Below are positions 12,194 through 23,781 of a stretch of DNA of 64,000 nt, one piece after another (position 1 is the first letter of the stretch; every line of letters begins with the position of its first letter). The position numbers and the translations under genes were made by a program. The stretch covers positions 1,426,001 through 1,490,000 of the forward strand of contig JAEVHH010000006.1 of NCBI GenBank assembly GCA_017607445.1, given 5' to 3'. Under the pieces are notes generated by a model. That model ran no database searches and was not told where the DNA came from. It worked only from the letters and a program-made list of their open reading frames with translations. The stretch comes from Histoplasma ohiense (lineage: Eukaryota > Ascomycota > Eurotiomycetes > Onygenales > Ajellomycetaceae).

Positions 12194-12334
12194 TAAACTG
12201 GCTGTGTGATCATGTATGAAACTGAGACTAAATATTTCTTCAGTTTCATTATCAAATTTCTTAGTTCTGATCTCATATAGTGTTTTTTAAATTAGTCACT
12301 TTACACTGTTTATATTATATATCTAGTCCGAGGT
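12194..12334 (+). repeat. Repeat E, copy E1, left part
   Basis: About 140 bp that resembles 60098-60240 (actggctgtgtgat / actggccgtgtgac; agtcactttacactgtttatatt / agttactttacactgtttgtatt). It is broken by insertion of A2 and resumes at 35396. The class of this repeat is unknown. Confidence 0.55.
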
Positions 12335-12605
12335 TGTAATAGGCGCAACGGAGATATCTATATTAGAAAATAGCTATATGGCGATAGAAGAACACAGAAC
12401 ACGCCAGAATTAATGAGAATGGATATAGCACACAGCATCATAGACAGCTGTAGAGCATGATGATCGCCTATATAATGCTCACTGATATCTGTAGATATTA
12501 GAAGATCAGTAATTAGCTTTGAATAATAGAGATTGCTATCTTCTTAACATTCTACATGCATACTTCACACTACTCTTATAATTATACCTACAATCATCTC
12601 TTACA
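12335..12605 (+). repeat. 5' LTR of A2
   Basis: 271 bp from TGTAATAGGCGCAACGG to CTCTTACA. TATATAA precedes a mutated R-start candidate, AGTAATTAG, at 12508-12516. The matching primer site follows at 12609-12617 (TTAATCACT). In this copy the two no longer pair perfectly because both have transitions. Confidence 0.92.
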
Positions 12606-12710
12606 ATTTTAATCACTCTAAACTTTATTTGAGTGGTCCGTTGTTACACACATCTACAATAAAGCATGCAACATTAGTTAAAACATGCAATATTAGTTAA
12701 AACACACAAG

Positions 12711-13840
12711 ATGATCTCAACACATACAAGATCCCTTGAAAATCAATCTGAATTCTCTACTGCCTTCAATGATCACAATGTGTGTTTGCAACAGTTGAAT
12801 AATCAAATTCATGAACAAGAGCAGCAATTAGCTATTCTGCATGCACAACAACAGCTCAACAAGTTGAAAGTGCAGATTCATAAAGATACTCTCATTAAGT
12901 CTCAATTAACTCAGAATATCATCATAGAACCACCACAAAATTGATCTGTGAACAATACAGACAATGATAATGAAACACCACTGAGATTAGAAATTAAGAA
13001 CTATTATTGAGAAAAAAATATGTTAGAATTCAAAAACTATAAAGATCACATATTGACTCTCTTTACACATCATCATCAGTATTATTGAAAGAAAGAACAC
13101 AAGATAAATGATGCTAAACTCTATCTTAATGCCCACATTAAGCAGAAATGGTTGAATTTTGTATCATCATATGAGAGACATGAAGAAGCAACACTGTTGA
13201 CTTTTGACAATATGCTATCACATCTAGAAATGCAAATTAACAATCCACAGAACCAGCACTGATTGGCAAGTCAAAAGTTTCAAGATGCAAAACAACAAGA
13301 ATGACAATTGATACACAATTTCTCTAAATATTTTGAAGACTGAGAATACTACTTACCCCCATATAGCAAAGAACAAAGAATGGATAACTTGCATAGTAAG
13401 ACATTGAAGATATTACACACTGAATTTAATCATTGAAATCAAGAGCCTCAGAACTACAAAGAGTTGCTTTGAACTCTACAGACTCTCAAGAAAAATATGT
13501 CAGAGCAACAGCATACTATTCACAAAGAAAGATCTGTAATATTCATAGAGAATCAGCATCATTCTGATAAATCTAACAACTGTTGAAACAAGAGGAAACA
13601 AGAGAAACAAACAGATTCAACTGAACAAATCAAAAAAGATAAATATAACTGAATGAAGAAGTGTTCTCACTGTCATAAGAAGAATCATATTACAAATGAT
13701 TGCTGAATGTTACACTCTGAAAAGCACAATCAAGTTCAACAAGCAAAAAATCAACAATCTCAATCATAGAAGCAGCTGCTGCATTGAGAATACAAACAAC
13801 TAGACTGTGAGATAAACAGTTATTGACAATGAATACATGA
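12711..13840 (+). pseudogene. gag of A2
   Basis: ATG at 12711. The first 77 codons are open and Gln-rich (HEQEQQLAILHAQQQL), then TGA and other stops appear. The zinc knuckle CSHCHKKNHITNDC lies at about 13662-13703 in the same frame. The following tryptophan codon is TGA. The product would be the capsid/nucleocapsid protein. The protease that follows is in the -1 frame. Confidence 0.75.
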
Positions 13841-15683
13841 ATGCTGACAGAAGCAGAATGGTCAATGGCATGGATACTAGTGAATTCTGACACAGATGTG
13901 AACTTCATATCCCACATCTGAGCATCAAAATATTTCTCAAAGACAGAAGATAAATCAAAAGTAGTGAAAGCAGTTGATAATCATAAGATTAAATCATATA
14001 AACAACAAAGAGTTGCAATGAAGATTATCAATGACAAACATATTCTTCAAGAAGAATTCCATCATTTCAAAAAAGCTGACATTAGCAGATATGATGTAAT
14101 TTTGAACATGTCATAATTGAAAGCTGTGAACTCTGATATTGACTGAGTGCAAAGATGCTGAATCTATAGAAAAGCATTGAATATTAATCACATACATCTG
14201 AATACTGCTAAAGAATTTGCAACACTAATTGACAATGGCAATATTATATTCACTGTCTTATCATTACAAGCTGTGAGTGCAGCAACTGAGTCAAATATCT
14301 CAGATGATTATAAAGATTATCTTGATATATTTCAAGAAAATATATCTGACACAGAACATGCACCTCACAATCATGCTATAGATCTCAAACCTGGCAAGGA
14401 ACTCTCATATCAACTGATATATAACTTATCACTTCAAGAACTCTCTGTCCTTCAAGAATATATTGAAAAGACATTAGAGAAGAATTGAATACATCTGTTC
14501 AAGAGCTCAGCTGATGTGTCAGTATTATTCACACTGAAGAAGAATGAAACCCTGCATCTCTGCATGAATTATTGAGAATTGAATGAAATAACAGTCAAGA
14601 ATCGATATCCACTGCTCTTGATAAATGAAATACTTGATAGATTAGCAGATGCCAAAATATATACACAACTGAACCTTAGAGACACATATCACAGAATTCA
14701 CATACAAGCAGAGAATGAATGAAAAACAGCATTTCAAACACAATATGAATACTTTAAATATCTAGTCTTATCTTTTGAGCTAATCAATGCCTCTGCAATC
14801 TTTCAATCTTATATCAACAAAGCTCTCAGTGATCTTTTAGATGTATATTGCATGACTTATCTTGACAATATCATAATCTATTCAAACACACTTGACAAAC
14901 ATGTCATCCATGTTAAGAACATGCTGAAACAGTTAAAGCATTGAAGACTATATGTCAAACTTAGTAAGTGTACATTTCATGCAACAGAAATTGGATTTTT
15001 GAGTTTTGTGATTATCATGCAGAGCATTACTGTCAAGAAATGCTGTGTCAACACAATTCTAGATTGATCAGAACCATGAACTATAAATGAATTGCAAATA
15101 TTTCTAGAATTCATCAATTTCTATCATCAATTCATATACAAGTTCTCAATAATAACAGCACCTCTGACTGAATTGTTAAAAGATTATGAAATGAAAAGAG
15201 AGAAGAATAACACACCTATTCAGTTAGATGAAAACTGCAAGCACACAATTTTGCAGTTAAAAGAATGCTTTACAAAAGCATCATTGTTGATCCACTTTGA
15301 TCCACAGTGAAAACTCTGTATAGAAACAGATGAATCTGATGTTGCAATCACTGCAGTAATATCACAATTAATAAATGATGATCACTGACACTCAATCACA
15401 TTTTGGTCTAGAAAGCTCACAGAAACAGAAAGACATTATCAAATATATGATCTAGAAATGCTGCCAATTGTAGAAGCTTTCAGACAATGATGTCACTACT
15501 TATATGATAGCAGACACTCAATAACTGTTTTATCTGATCATGTCAATCTTCAGTGCTTCATGACAATGAAGCAGCTAAATGAGTGTCAGATTCACTGAAT
15601 GGAAATGCTCTCAGTGTTCAATTTTGAAATAAAGCATCATTCTGAGAAAAATAATCCCACAGATGCATCAAGTTGTTACTCAG
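13841..15683 (+). pseudogene. pol of A2, first part (protease, RT, RNase H)
   Basis: The protease starts around 13841 with the motif NSDTDVNF, whose catalytic aspartate position has become Asn. A linker follows with open stretches at 14177-14488. RT has LNLRDTYH and YLDNIIIYSN; the second aspartate of the YxDD box is Asn, a G-to-A change that would kill the enzyme. RNase H has TDESDVAITA near 15325. The frame ends at 15683, where L1 is inserted, and resumes at 22394. Stops sit mostly at former tryptophans. Confidence 0.8.
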
Positions 15684-15836
15684 GCATCCTTACAACTACC
15701 CATGAATGTAGGGGTACATTTGAATTTTCCATTTTCTAACTGTTTTTCATATAATTTTAACCCTTCAACCCATTCAACATCATCGCACACCCTCTGCAAT
15801 TACTCTACATGTGTGTACTGCACAGGTTGAGTGGTC

Positions 15837-17563
15837 ATGGAGCCCTCAACGCCCTCCTGTCCACCCAAGGACATCGACACAGCCTACACCAGGCCACTGG
15901 AGCTGGAGTCACTGGCCAATTTTGTTACTGAAAAGACTGGTAAGAGACAGAGAAAGACTGTTACAATGTCTTCTTCAGTTCTCAAAGAAGTCAGTGACAG
16001 CATCTCCACAGCCACCTCTCAGCTACAGAAGCAGTTTGAGAAGGCTCAACAGCAACAGAATCTGCAGCAGAAGACTCTCATCAGATTGACAAAGACTCTG
16101 AACAGCTGAGTTGAGAAGGAGAAGCAGTCAGCCAGCCAGAACTTTGTCTGAGCCTTCTGTGAAAGGTTCATTGCATATGTGACAGCAGATCTGAGCACAG
16201 CATCAACTCTGAGAGAGAGTGCTGCCTCAGACACTCATCCACAGTCAAATTCAGTGAAGGCAACTGTGAGAGAGCTGACTATCTGAGTAGACATTGCACA
16301 GAAGAGGAAAAATTCTGCTCTCTCTGAAGCTATCTCTGTCAAGACTGCAGCTTTCTCAGCTGACAGAGCTAGTGGAGCTGGCCTGCAGCTCAAGAACATC
16401 AGTCAGTCAAGAAGCCTCACAGAAGACACAAAGCAGCAGAAGAATTCATGAGTTCTCATCACTCTTCAGTCAGAGAAATGAATTGCCCAGCTGCAGCCAT
16501 ATGCTGTGCAGCAGGTGATCATTGCAAACATTCAGAGAGTGGAGGATGTGGCTAATGTGCTGAAGATGGAGCCCATCAGAACAGATTGGGCAATCACATC
16601 AAGCAACAGAGGCATACACAATGCTCTGACCACTGAGAAGACAGTGACTACTCTCTGTGAAGTTCTTGACACCACAGAGATTCAGCTATCAGAGCAGTGG
16701 TACAATTATGCTGTCTCAGAAGTCTCAGAATTCATCCAGGACTGGGAAGAAGCAAGAATCCCCACAGACAAGATGATTGAGGAAGAGATTCTGACTCAGG
16801 CAAAGATAAAATCAGTGAGCTGTCAACCCTCACAACATGAAGTGAATCTCAAGATGGGGAAGATTACATGAATTGTCTTCTTTCTTGCTCTGATGAAAGG
16901 CTTCTCACTCTTCAATGCCAGTGAGAGGGTCAGACTTATTGAGAAAAGATCACTGACAGTGAGACATGACCCAGAATGCCAGAGGTACTGCCACCCATCA
17001 AAATGTATGCAACTGATGAGATGCTTCAACTGCAGTGAGCCCACAAGCTGACATGAGAGATCAACAGATGTGGAGTGCAAGAGAGCATCATGATGTGTCA
17101 ACTGCTGTCAACTCTACCCAGCTGAGCATCAGCACTGCTCTGCTGCATTCAGACATGTGAATGATATCCTCAGACATCTAACTCAAAAGAAGCTAGCAGC
17201 TGTTCACTGTCTTGATGACAGATGCCACAGAGATGCTCAGAAGTGGCAATCACTGTCAGCACAGCCAGCATCAATGATTGCAGTGGTGGTATCTACATCA
17301 TCCACTCAATCAACTCAGTCAACACAGCTCACTGGGCTAGCACTCTGCAAGTGAGTGGCTACTCAGAGCTTCATCAGTGAAGAGGACATCATCTGACAGA
17401 TGATCTGCATCAGATGATGCTCAGCTCACACAGCAGAGTGGCAGTATAGCCAAGCAGTCAAAGAGCAGTCTAGTCTCAGCATGCAGACAACAGATCTGAG
17501 ATTCTTCAATCTCATCTCACAGATAGACTTTGACAGCAGCTCATCAAGTGACTTCTCATGCTA
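15837..17563 (+). pseudogene. LINE L1 ORF1 (gag-like RNA-binding protein)
   Basis: Starts at the ATG at 15837, in a context shared with L4 (gtcatgaagctc). The N-terminus is Gln/Ser-rich and helical (QKQFEKAQQQQNLQQK), likely coiled-coil. An open middle stretch lies at 16506-16871. Two zinc-knuckle-like motifs, CFNCSEPTS and CVNCCQLYPAEHQHC, lie at about 17018-17140, followed by a Ser/Thr/Gln tail. In LINEs ORF1p binds the element RNA and acts as a chaperone. At least six in-frame TGA codons interrupt it. The end at TAG 17561-17563 is my best estimate, because TAG could also be a mutated codon. Confidence 0.7.
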
Positions 17564-20500
17564 GAACATCAACATCAGCAACACAGCTGATGCTGCAGAA
17601 ACAATCAGCAGGAAAATCATTCTCTGCAGATCTTTTGAGCAAATACAGTCAGAGTGACCCTCTGTCACACAGCAGCTCTACAGCTTGCTTTCAAGCAGAG
17701 TTGTGAAGTGATCTGTATACAGAAGTCTTACACACACTCTGGTATCAAGACTTCTAATCACTCAGCATATGAGTGCTTTGCATTTATAGATCACTGAGAT
17801 GACACTAATCTGGAGCAGCAAGAGGAGAAGAGGCTCTGAGTCATGACATATATATGCAAGAGTTCAAAGATAAGAGCACAGCAACATCAATCTGTGCAAA
17901 ACAGAGATCTGCTGTGGGTCAGTGTCAATGACTGCCACATTCTCAATGTGTACAGACAGTCTGAGACAGACACAGTCATGGACTATCTGATCAATTTGAG
18001 TTCACCAGCCTGCTGTCTAGTAGGTGGGGATTTCAATGTATGATATGATGCCTTTGAATCAGAGACAGCGAATCTGCACTGAGGAGGGGAGCTTATTCAG
18101 TGGATCAGTGAACATGAGATGAACTTTGTGGAAGAGGTAGGCATTTCAACTCATGCAGCAGATCATGTGATTGATCTCATCTTTTTCAATGTGATCTTTG
18201 CTTTCACTTCAGTGCACTGAGATTTACACTGCAGCTCAGATCATCAGTCTATAATTACTATGCTGCTGACAACATCTCAGACACAGCAGAGCAGGGCTCA
18301 GATCAAGGTCACAGACTCTCAGCTGAAGCTCTTTGCAGATCTTGTCAGAGATCTTATAGTGAACATGTCTTACTCAGATAGAGTTGAGAATGCAACACAG
18401 CTTGATGATCTGATCTGATGCTTCACTCAGAATCTTCTGACTGCAGCTCAGACAGTCAGTAAGTCAGTGCAATAAGAACAGACTACAGCTTTCTGATGAA
18501 CAGCAGACTGCTGAAGAGCACATTGAGAGCTCACCACTCATCAGACAGAGACCACAAAGCATCAGTTCAAGGACACAGTGTGCAAGGCTAAGTGTGTATA
18601 CTGAAGATAGATGATCAATGAGGCCAGAGATGGCAGGGATCTGTACTGAGTGGTAGTATGACATGAGCTGGAATTCAACCTCAGAGCACCCTCTCTGATG
18701 GTTGGGGATCAGATTATAGAAGAGACAGTTGTCAAAGCTGAGGCACTTTGACAAGTCATTCTGAAGTGATACAACTCAGTCAATGATTTGAAATACAATT
18801 CATTGAATGATGAGCACTGAAGCAGCATGGGAAACCTGCTCTGAGATCTCTGAGTTGAGATGGAGGAGGTAGAGTGCAACATCATTGAAGTACAGAGTAT
18901 CTCTCCAGACATGGATGGAATCACAGTGTGGCTGCTCAAGGCATGCTGACAGTATGTGTCTCTCTTTGTACAGTAGCTATACAACTGCTGCCTTCAGCTC
19001 TGCCACTTCCCACAAATCTGAAAGCTGGCAGAGATGGCAATGATATTCAAGATAGATAAGAGAGACAGAAGCTTGATTCACTTCTGAAGACTCATTGCCC
19101 TTCTCTCAGTAATCTTCAAGAAGCTGGAACACATTGTTGCAAGATGACTGATGTACACAGCACTTATTCATGATGTAGTCAGCTTGCAGCATGAAGAGGT
19201 GCTGCTCAGATGATTGACAATGAATCTGATAGCTGCTTTCACTCATGAGATGGAGGCAGTCTTCGCACAAAACAAGGAGGTATTCATGATCACAATGGAT
19301 GTACAGAGTGTCTTTGATGCTGTGCTGCACAGACAGCTGCTTCAGCAGATGGCACAACAGAGATGACTGTGCAAGCTGCTACAACTCATTGACAGCTTTC
19401 TCACTGAACACAGAGCCCAGATTTGACTGAAGGGGATCATCACAGCAGCACATCAGATGCAATGTGACATGTCACAGAGATCTTCTCTGTCATCAATACT
19501 GTTTCTTCTGTATCTGACAGAGCTGCTGTGGCAGAATCTGAAATTGTGCTTTGACTATACAGATGATCTGAATACTTGATGAGCTATGCACTTGCTTGAC
19601 AGCAATGCTACTCTTCTCAGTCATGATATACAGAGTATTCTGAGATGGGGGGAGACAAACAAGGTGGTCTTCATATCAGAGAAATTTGAGATGATTCATC
19701 TCACAAGAAAGTGACACAATGAAGCACTGTCAGTGGTTGTGTCAGAGAATCTGATCATACACTCTGTTACTGCTTCAGCTGAACAGAAGTCAGCACTCTG
19801 CTGACTGAGTGTACACTTTGACAGAAGACTCATCTGAAGATCACATATCTCTGTCTGAGCAAAGAAGACAAGAGCTGTGACTCAGCATATCTGAAGTCTA
19901 GAAAAGATCAGAAATGAGTCTTCAGCAGATGCTCTGTGAAAGATGATCACTATCTGTGTGATTCCCTCACTGCTCTATGGCACAGAGGCCTGGTACAGTG
20001 GCTGCATGCAGTCAGCAAGACACACAGACAGAAGTGGGGAGATCAGCTTCTGTCTGAGATGATATATGAAAACAGTTGAGAAGATGCTTATCATGGCAGT
20101 CAGAGAAATCCTTTCAGTTTTCTGTACAACATTCATCACAACTCTATACCAGAATGCTGAGCTTCCATCAGCAATGGTAGCTCTGAAGGAGGTCAAAATG
20201 TGTTTCATGACAAGGCTTCAGATGATGAATGAGAGACACCCACTGACTTCATGAATAGCTTCCTCAATGATCACATATGGAAGAGGGGCTGGAACTCAGC
20301 AGTATTCAAAGATCAAGATTCAGAGGTTGGAGATGCTGCTGTCTGCAGTCAATAGACTCACACTTATCATCCCACACTACTCAGAGGGGTGTGGGACAGA
20401 CCCCACAGAGAATGTAGACAAAAAGAGTGCTGCTCAGACATTCAAGAAATGATGAAGAAGTCAATCTTCAACAGATCTATATGTTTTCTCAGATGAATCA

Positions 20501-21727
20501 GAACAGATTCTTGACAACAGCAGATGAGTTGACTATGACTTCATAGTCTATCAGAGAAACAAACAGCTGATCAGCTTCTCAGCTGCACTGAGCTCTATAT
20601 TACATATCTTCAACACTGAGACAGTTGGCATCTGCTGTGCATTAGAGTGTGCAGTGAAGCTTCTACTCTGTGCCACAGATGACAGCATCAATTCTTGAAT
20701 CTAGCTCTGCCTTGACAACATCTCAATCATCTGAAGCATATAAGACAGTGTGATGACCTTCTTGAACTGAGTCTACAGCTGCTGCCATGAGCTTCTCAGA
20801 TAATATAATGTGAGTCTGAAATGGGCCTCTGAGCATATGAGAATAGAGGGCAATGAGAAAGCAGACTGTCTGACTAAGCAGACAGTCTCATCTACTGCAG
20901 TCTCAGTCTATAAACTTGAGATCATGCCCACAGTCAGTGAGATCTGCACAGTAGGCAAGCAGCTCAGTCAAGAGACAGAGTGAGAGTGATGAAGCAGAGT
21001 CTGTGGAAAGCTCTCTGACTGATATCAGAGCTGAAGATTCAGCAGATCAACTGTGGAATATCAAATGAAAGCCTCTTCAGAGCTCACCATGCCACAGCAT
21101 GCCCTCCACTGCTGACTCACACTTCACTTCTCTCATGGAGACTTTTCCTGGTACTACAGATGCTTTCAGCATGCAGATGTGAGGCTTGTCTGTGTCTGTG
21201 GACACAACAAAAGCTCAGAACATTTGATACTCTGTTGACACTTACAGAGACACTTTCCTCACTGACTCAAGAGATCAGCAGCACAGCCACACAACTGAGT
21301 GACAGCTGTTGTCTATCTAGAGTCTCTGATCCCTACAGACTTTGTAGAACTGCTTGATTGTATGCAGTTCTACACACAGTACTGCATGAGGTAATACAGC
21401 TGTTTGAACACACACCATCTGACAGCCCTCCACAGCAGTCCCAAGTCTATACAGATGGTACAGATAGCACAATATCTGATACAACTGATTCAATCAGTAC
21501 AATAGATTCAACTGATGCAATCAGTACAAACAGTACAATCAGTTCAATCAGTACAATCAGCTTGATTGATTCAATTGATACAAATGGTACAATCGGTTCA
21601 ACCAGTTCAATTGGTACAATTGATTCAATCAGTTCAATCGGTACAAACAGTACAATTGGTACAATTGGTACAATTGGTTCAATCAGTTCAATTGGTTCAA
21701 CTGATGCAAATGATTAAATCAGCATGA
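17561..21727 (+). pseudogene. LINE L1 ORF2 (endonuclease, RT, RNase H, zinc C-terminus)
   Basis: Read in frame 2. The AP-like endonuclease spans about 17600-18270, with IQKS where IQEP is usual, an intact GGDFN and SDHQS. RT spans about 18900-19700, with MDVQSVFDAVLH, SSLSSILFLLYL and YTDDL (usual Y-x-DD). RNase H spans about 20460-20900, with FSDESE and EGNEKADCLTK. A C-terminal CVCGH...C knuckle lies near 21195. The last 85 residues are a Gln-rich tandem array encoded by 9-bp repeats. The enzyme nicks target DNA and copies the LINE RNA in place. Dozens of TGA/TAG codons, mostly at Trp, Arg and Gln positions, make it inactive. The start is uncertain. Confidence 0.8.
21463..21712 (+). repeat. 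9-bp tandem repeat at the LINE ORF2 C-terminus
   Basis: About 28 units of a 9-bp motif close to GGTACAATT / AGTTCAATC. In the ORF2 frame it encodes tripeptides such as VQL and VQS; in another frame it gives GTI/SSI and creates a misleading open frame. L3 (about 45405-45585) and L2 (about 12095-12193, where that copy ends) have different unit numbers, so the array varies between copies. Confidence 0.85.
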
Positions 21728-22393
21728 TGGGCTCATCTGTTTCAACTAGCTGTGATGTAATCAGTACAGTCTGTATGCTGACTCAGTTGACATGCTTTCA
21801 GCTGCAGACATGCACTCTTCTTCTCTCTTCTCACTGCTCTCTCTGTCTCTCTCCACTTCTTTCCCCTCACAACCTTCTTCAGTGCTCTCTCCTCTCTCTC
21901 CCCCTGGGTTTGTGCTGGGTCATGTGACTACAAGGTGCTACAGAGGACACAGTCTTTTCTTTCCTTCACTCTTCTCTTTATTTTCCTTTTCAGAACACTC
22001 ACTTTTCCTCTTTTCTTTTGTCTATCTCATCTGTCTTTTCTCTGCTGTTAGAAGCACAGACAGTTCTCAGATCAACTGAGAGAGTTATCCCTCTTCATTC
22101 ACTGTAAAACCTTTCAGACACAGCAGCAGTGGTTTCTCTTGAGAACCACACTATAGCTCCACCATGAATGGCCATACATCAGGTCAGAAGTGGATGCACA
22201 GCTCAGTAAAATCCTTTTCAATAAGCTGAGTCTTCTCAAGAGTTGCCATCTGGATTCTGTTTTCTTTCTCTCTGTGTACATAGAAATCTCTTCAGTGTAG
22301 CACATCTCCATGCCCTTCAGAAGGCTTCTGAAACACGGGTGCTGCCTGTGTTTTCTCCGGGACGTTAAACCAATACAAACAAACAAACAAACA
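21728..22393 (+). other. LINE L1 3' UTR and tail
   Basis: C/T-rich (ctctctccact-type) sequence. A segment near 22350 keeps one CpG run (ttctccgggacgttaaacc), followed by aatac and five aaac units. The 3' end is conserved in L3. It is the probable recognition site for the LINE reverse transcriptase. Confidence 0.75.
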
Positions 22394-23446
22394 AAGTTGT
22401 TACTCAGATTTTGTAAAACACACAGCTCTTTTGATGAGACTCTCTACTCTGCAAGAGAAGCTGCATAAGAGGATCTTTAAATCACTAAAGATAAAAGAAA
22501 ATACAAAATTAGATCAATGTATCAAGATGATGTGAAAAGATCTGCAAGCTAATGAAAATTATTGAGTGAAGAGATCTGTAGTCATTGATGATAACAATCT
22601 CTGCAGAATAAAGAATGCATCTGTGAATGAGAAAAAGATCACAGATGTTACAGAATTAAATCTAGAAACTCTGATGCCACAGATTCTGACTGTCAAGATA
22701 TTTGAGTCTGAGACAGTCTATTGCAAAAAGATAGTCAAATCTATCATTGAACTTTTACTGCAGATTTAGAATAGAGACACCAGCATATCTGAACTTTGCA
22801 AAAGACTAGAGATGAATGACTCTAGTGTAGATAGTTATTTGATTTGAGCAGTAGATAAAAATAATCTGCTCAGAAAAGATGATAAAGTCTACATATCACA
22901 AAACAAGATCATAAGACATGAAATAATGAAAATAAACCACAATGATTCTCAAGATGATTATTTTGAATATGACAAAATCATCAAAACAATCAAATGCAAG
23001 TACTTGTGGCATGATATGAGTGATGAGATTGCAGAATATGTGAGAATCTGTGATGTTTGTCAATACATCAAGATACCACAGCACAAGCTGTATAAGTTGC
23101 TACAATTACATTCAGTGTCAGATAAGAAATGACATACAATTAGTATGGACTTTATTGAAGACCTGCTAGATAATAAAAAGAGAAGTCAAATCTATAATAC
23201 TATTGTTGTATTTGTTGATTTATTTATCAAATGAGTCATAATTGTGTCCACATCTTCAGAGCTAGATGCTGAAGAACTTATAAATATTATTGTATAAAGA
23301 ATTGTGAAGAACTTTGATCTATCTGCAAACATTATTAATAATCAAGATTCATTAATAAATAGCAAGTTTTGATCAACATTATATTATCTGCTTCATATTT
23401 AATGAAAATTATCAACAGCATTCCATCTGCAAACTAACAGCCAGAT
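22394..23446 (+). pseudogene. pol of A2, middle part (end of RNase H region, integrase N-terminus and core)
   Basis: Continues A2 after LINE L1. The integrase zinc module reads NHNDSQDDYFEYD...CDVCQYIK at about 22935-23065. The catalytic core begins with SMDFIEDL and VFVDLF. Several stops are present (W to TGA). It breaks at the B2 target CAGAT (23442-23446) in the conserved region normally reading HPQTDGQTE (here HLQTNSQ) and resumes at 32637. Confidence 0.8.
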
Positions 23447-23734
23447 TGTAATGCACTCGTTTATTATTTCCTTATTATCTTCGCTTATTCTTACCTCTTT
23501 CCATTATACTCTCGCTACCGCTATTTCTATATGTATATATATATCGATGTATGTATTTCGCACATCTTCTTTCTCTTTCTTTTCTTCCTTAGCGATTAGC
23601 TACACTACACTACACTACACTACACTATGCTATGTTACGCTACTATATTACACTCTACAATATATTACTATTATCTCTGCTACACTATAAACTATCTTCT
23701 ACTGTTACTCTTCACACTGTCACTACACCTCACA
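23447..23734 (+). repeat. 5' LTR of B2
   Basis: 288 bp. It contains a TATATATATAT segment and, about 60 nt further on, AGCGATTAG (23591-23599), the inferred RNA start. A ctaca microsatellite follows. CpGs are largely retained. Confidence 0.93.
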
Positions 23735-23738
23735 GTTT

Positions 23739-23747
23739 CTAATCGCT
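23739..23747 (+). other. Candidate self-priming primer-binding site of B2
   Basis: CTAATCGCT, 4 nt after the 5' LTR, is the perfect reverse complement of AGCGATTAG at 23591-23599 within that LTR. This is the arrangement of Tf1-type elements, in which the RNA's first bases prime minus-strand synthesis after cleavage. I see no match to a tRNA 3' end. Confidence 0.65.
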
Positions 23748-23781
23748 CAATCTTCAAGAGACAGTCCATTGAGTAATAGTC

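Larger units (their letters stand above)
15684..22393 (+). mobile_element. LINE L1 (Tad/I-type non-LTR retrotransposon), near full length
   Basis: A 6.7-kb insertion flanked by a 14-bp target duplication AAGTTGTTACTCAG (15670-15683 and 22394-22407). The empty site is in A1 at 4915-4928. It has two ORFs (gag-like; endonuclease-RT-RNase H), a 3' UTR and a tail of (aaac) units ending at 22393. It is less mutated than L2-L5 but still carries many TGA codons. L4 (52739) starts close to the same 5' point, so L1 is nearly or fully complete. Confidence 0.93.

Noticed and set aside
12330..12334. Target duplication for A2
   Set aside because: Left flank gaggt and right flank cagat (35396-35400) do not match, even allowing only transitions.
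21460..21715. CRISPR-like or direct-repeat array
   Set aside because: Units are 9 bp without spacers; the context is a eukaryotic LINE.
21358..21717. Ser/Thr/Ile-repeat protein ORF
   Set aside because: Out-of-frame reading of the 9-bp array. The LINE ORF2 frame gives the Gln-rich tail.
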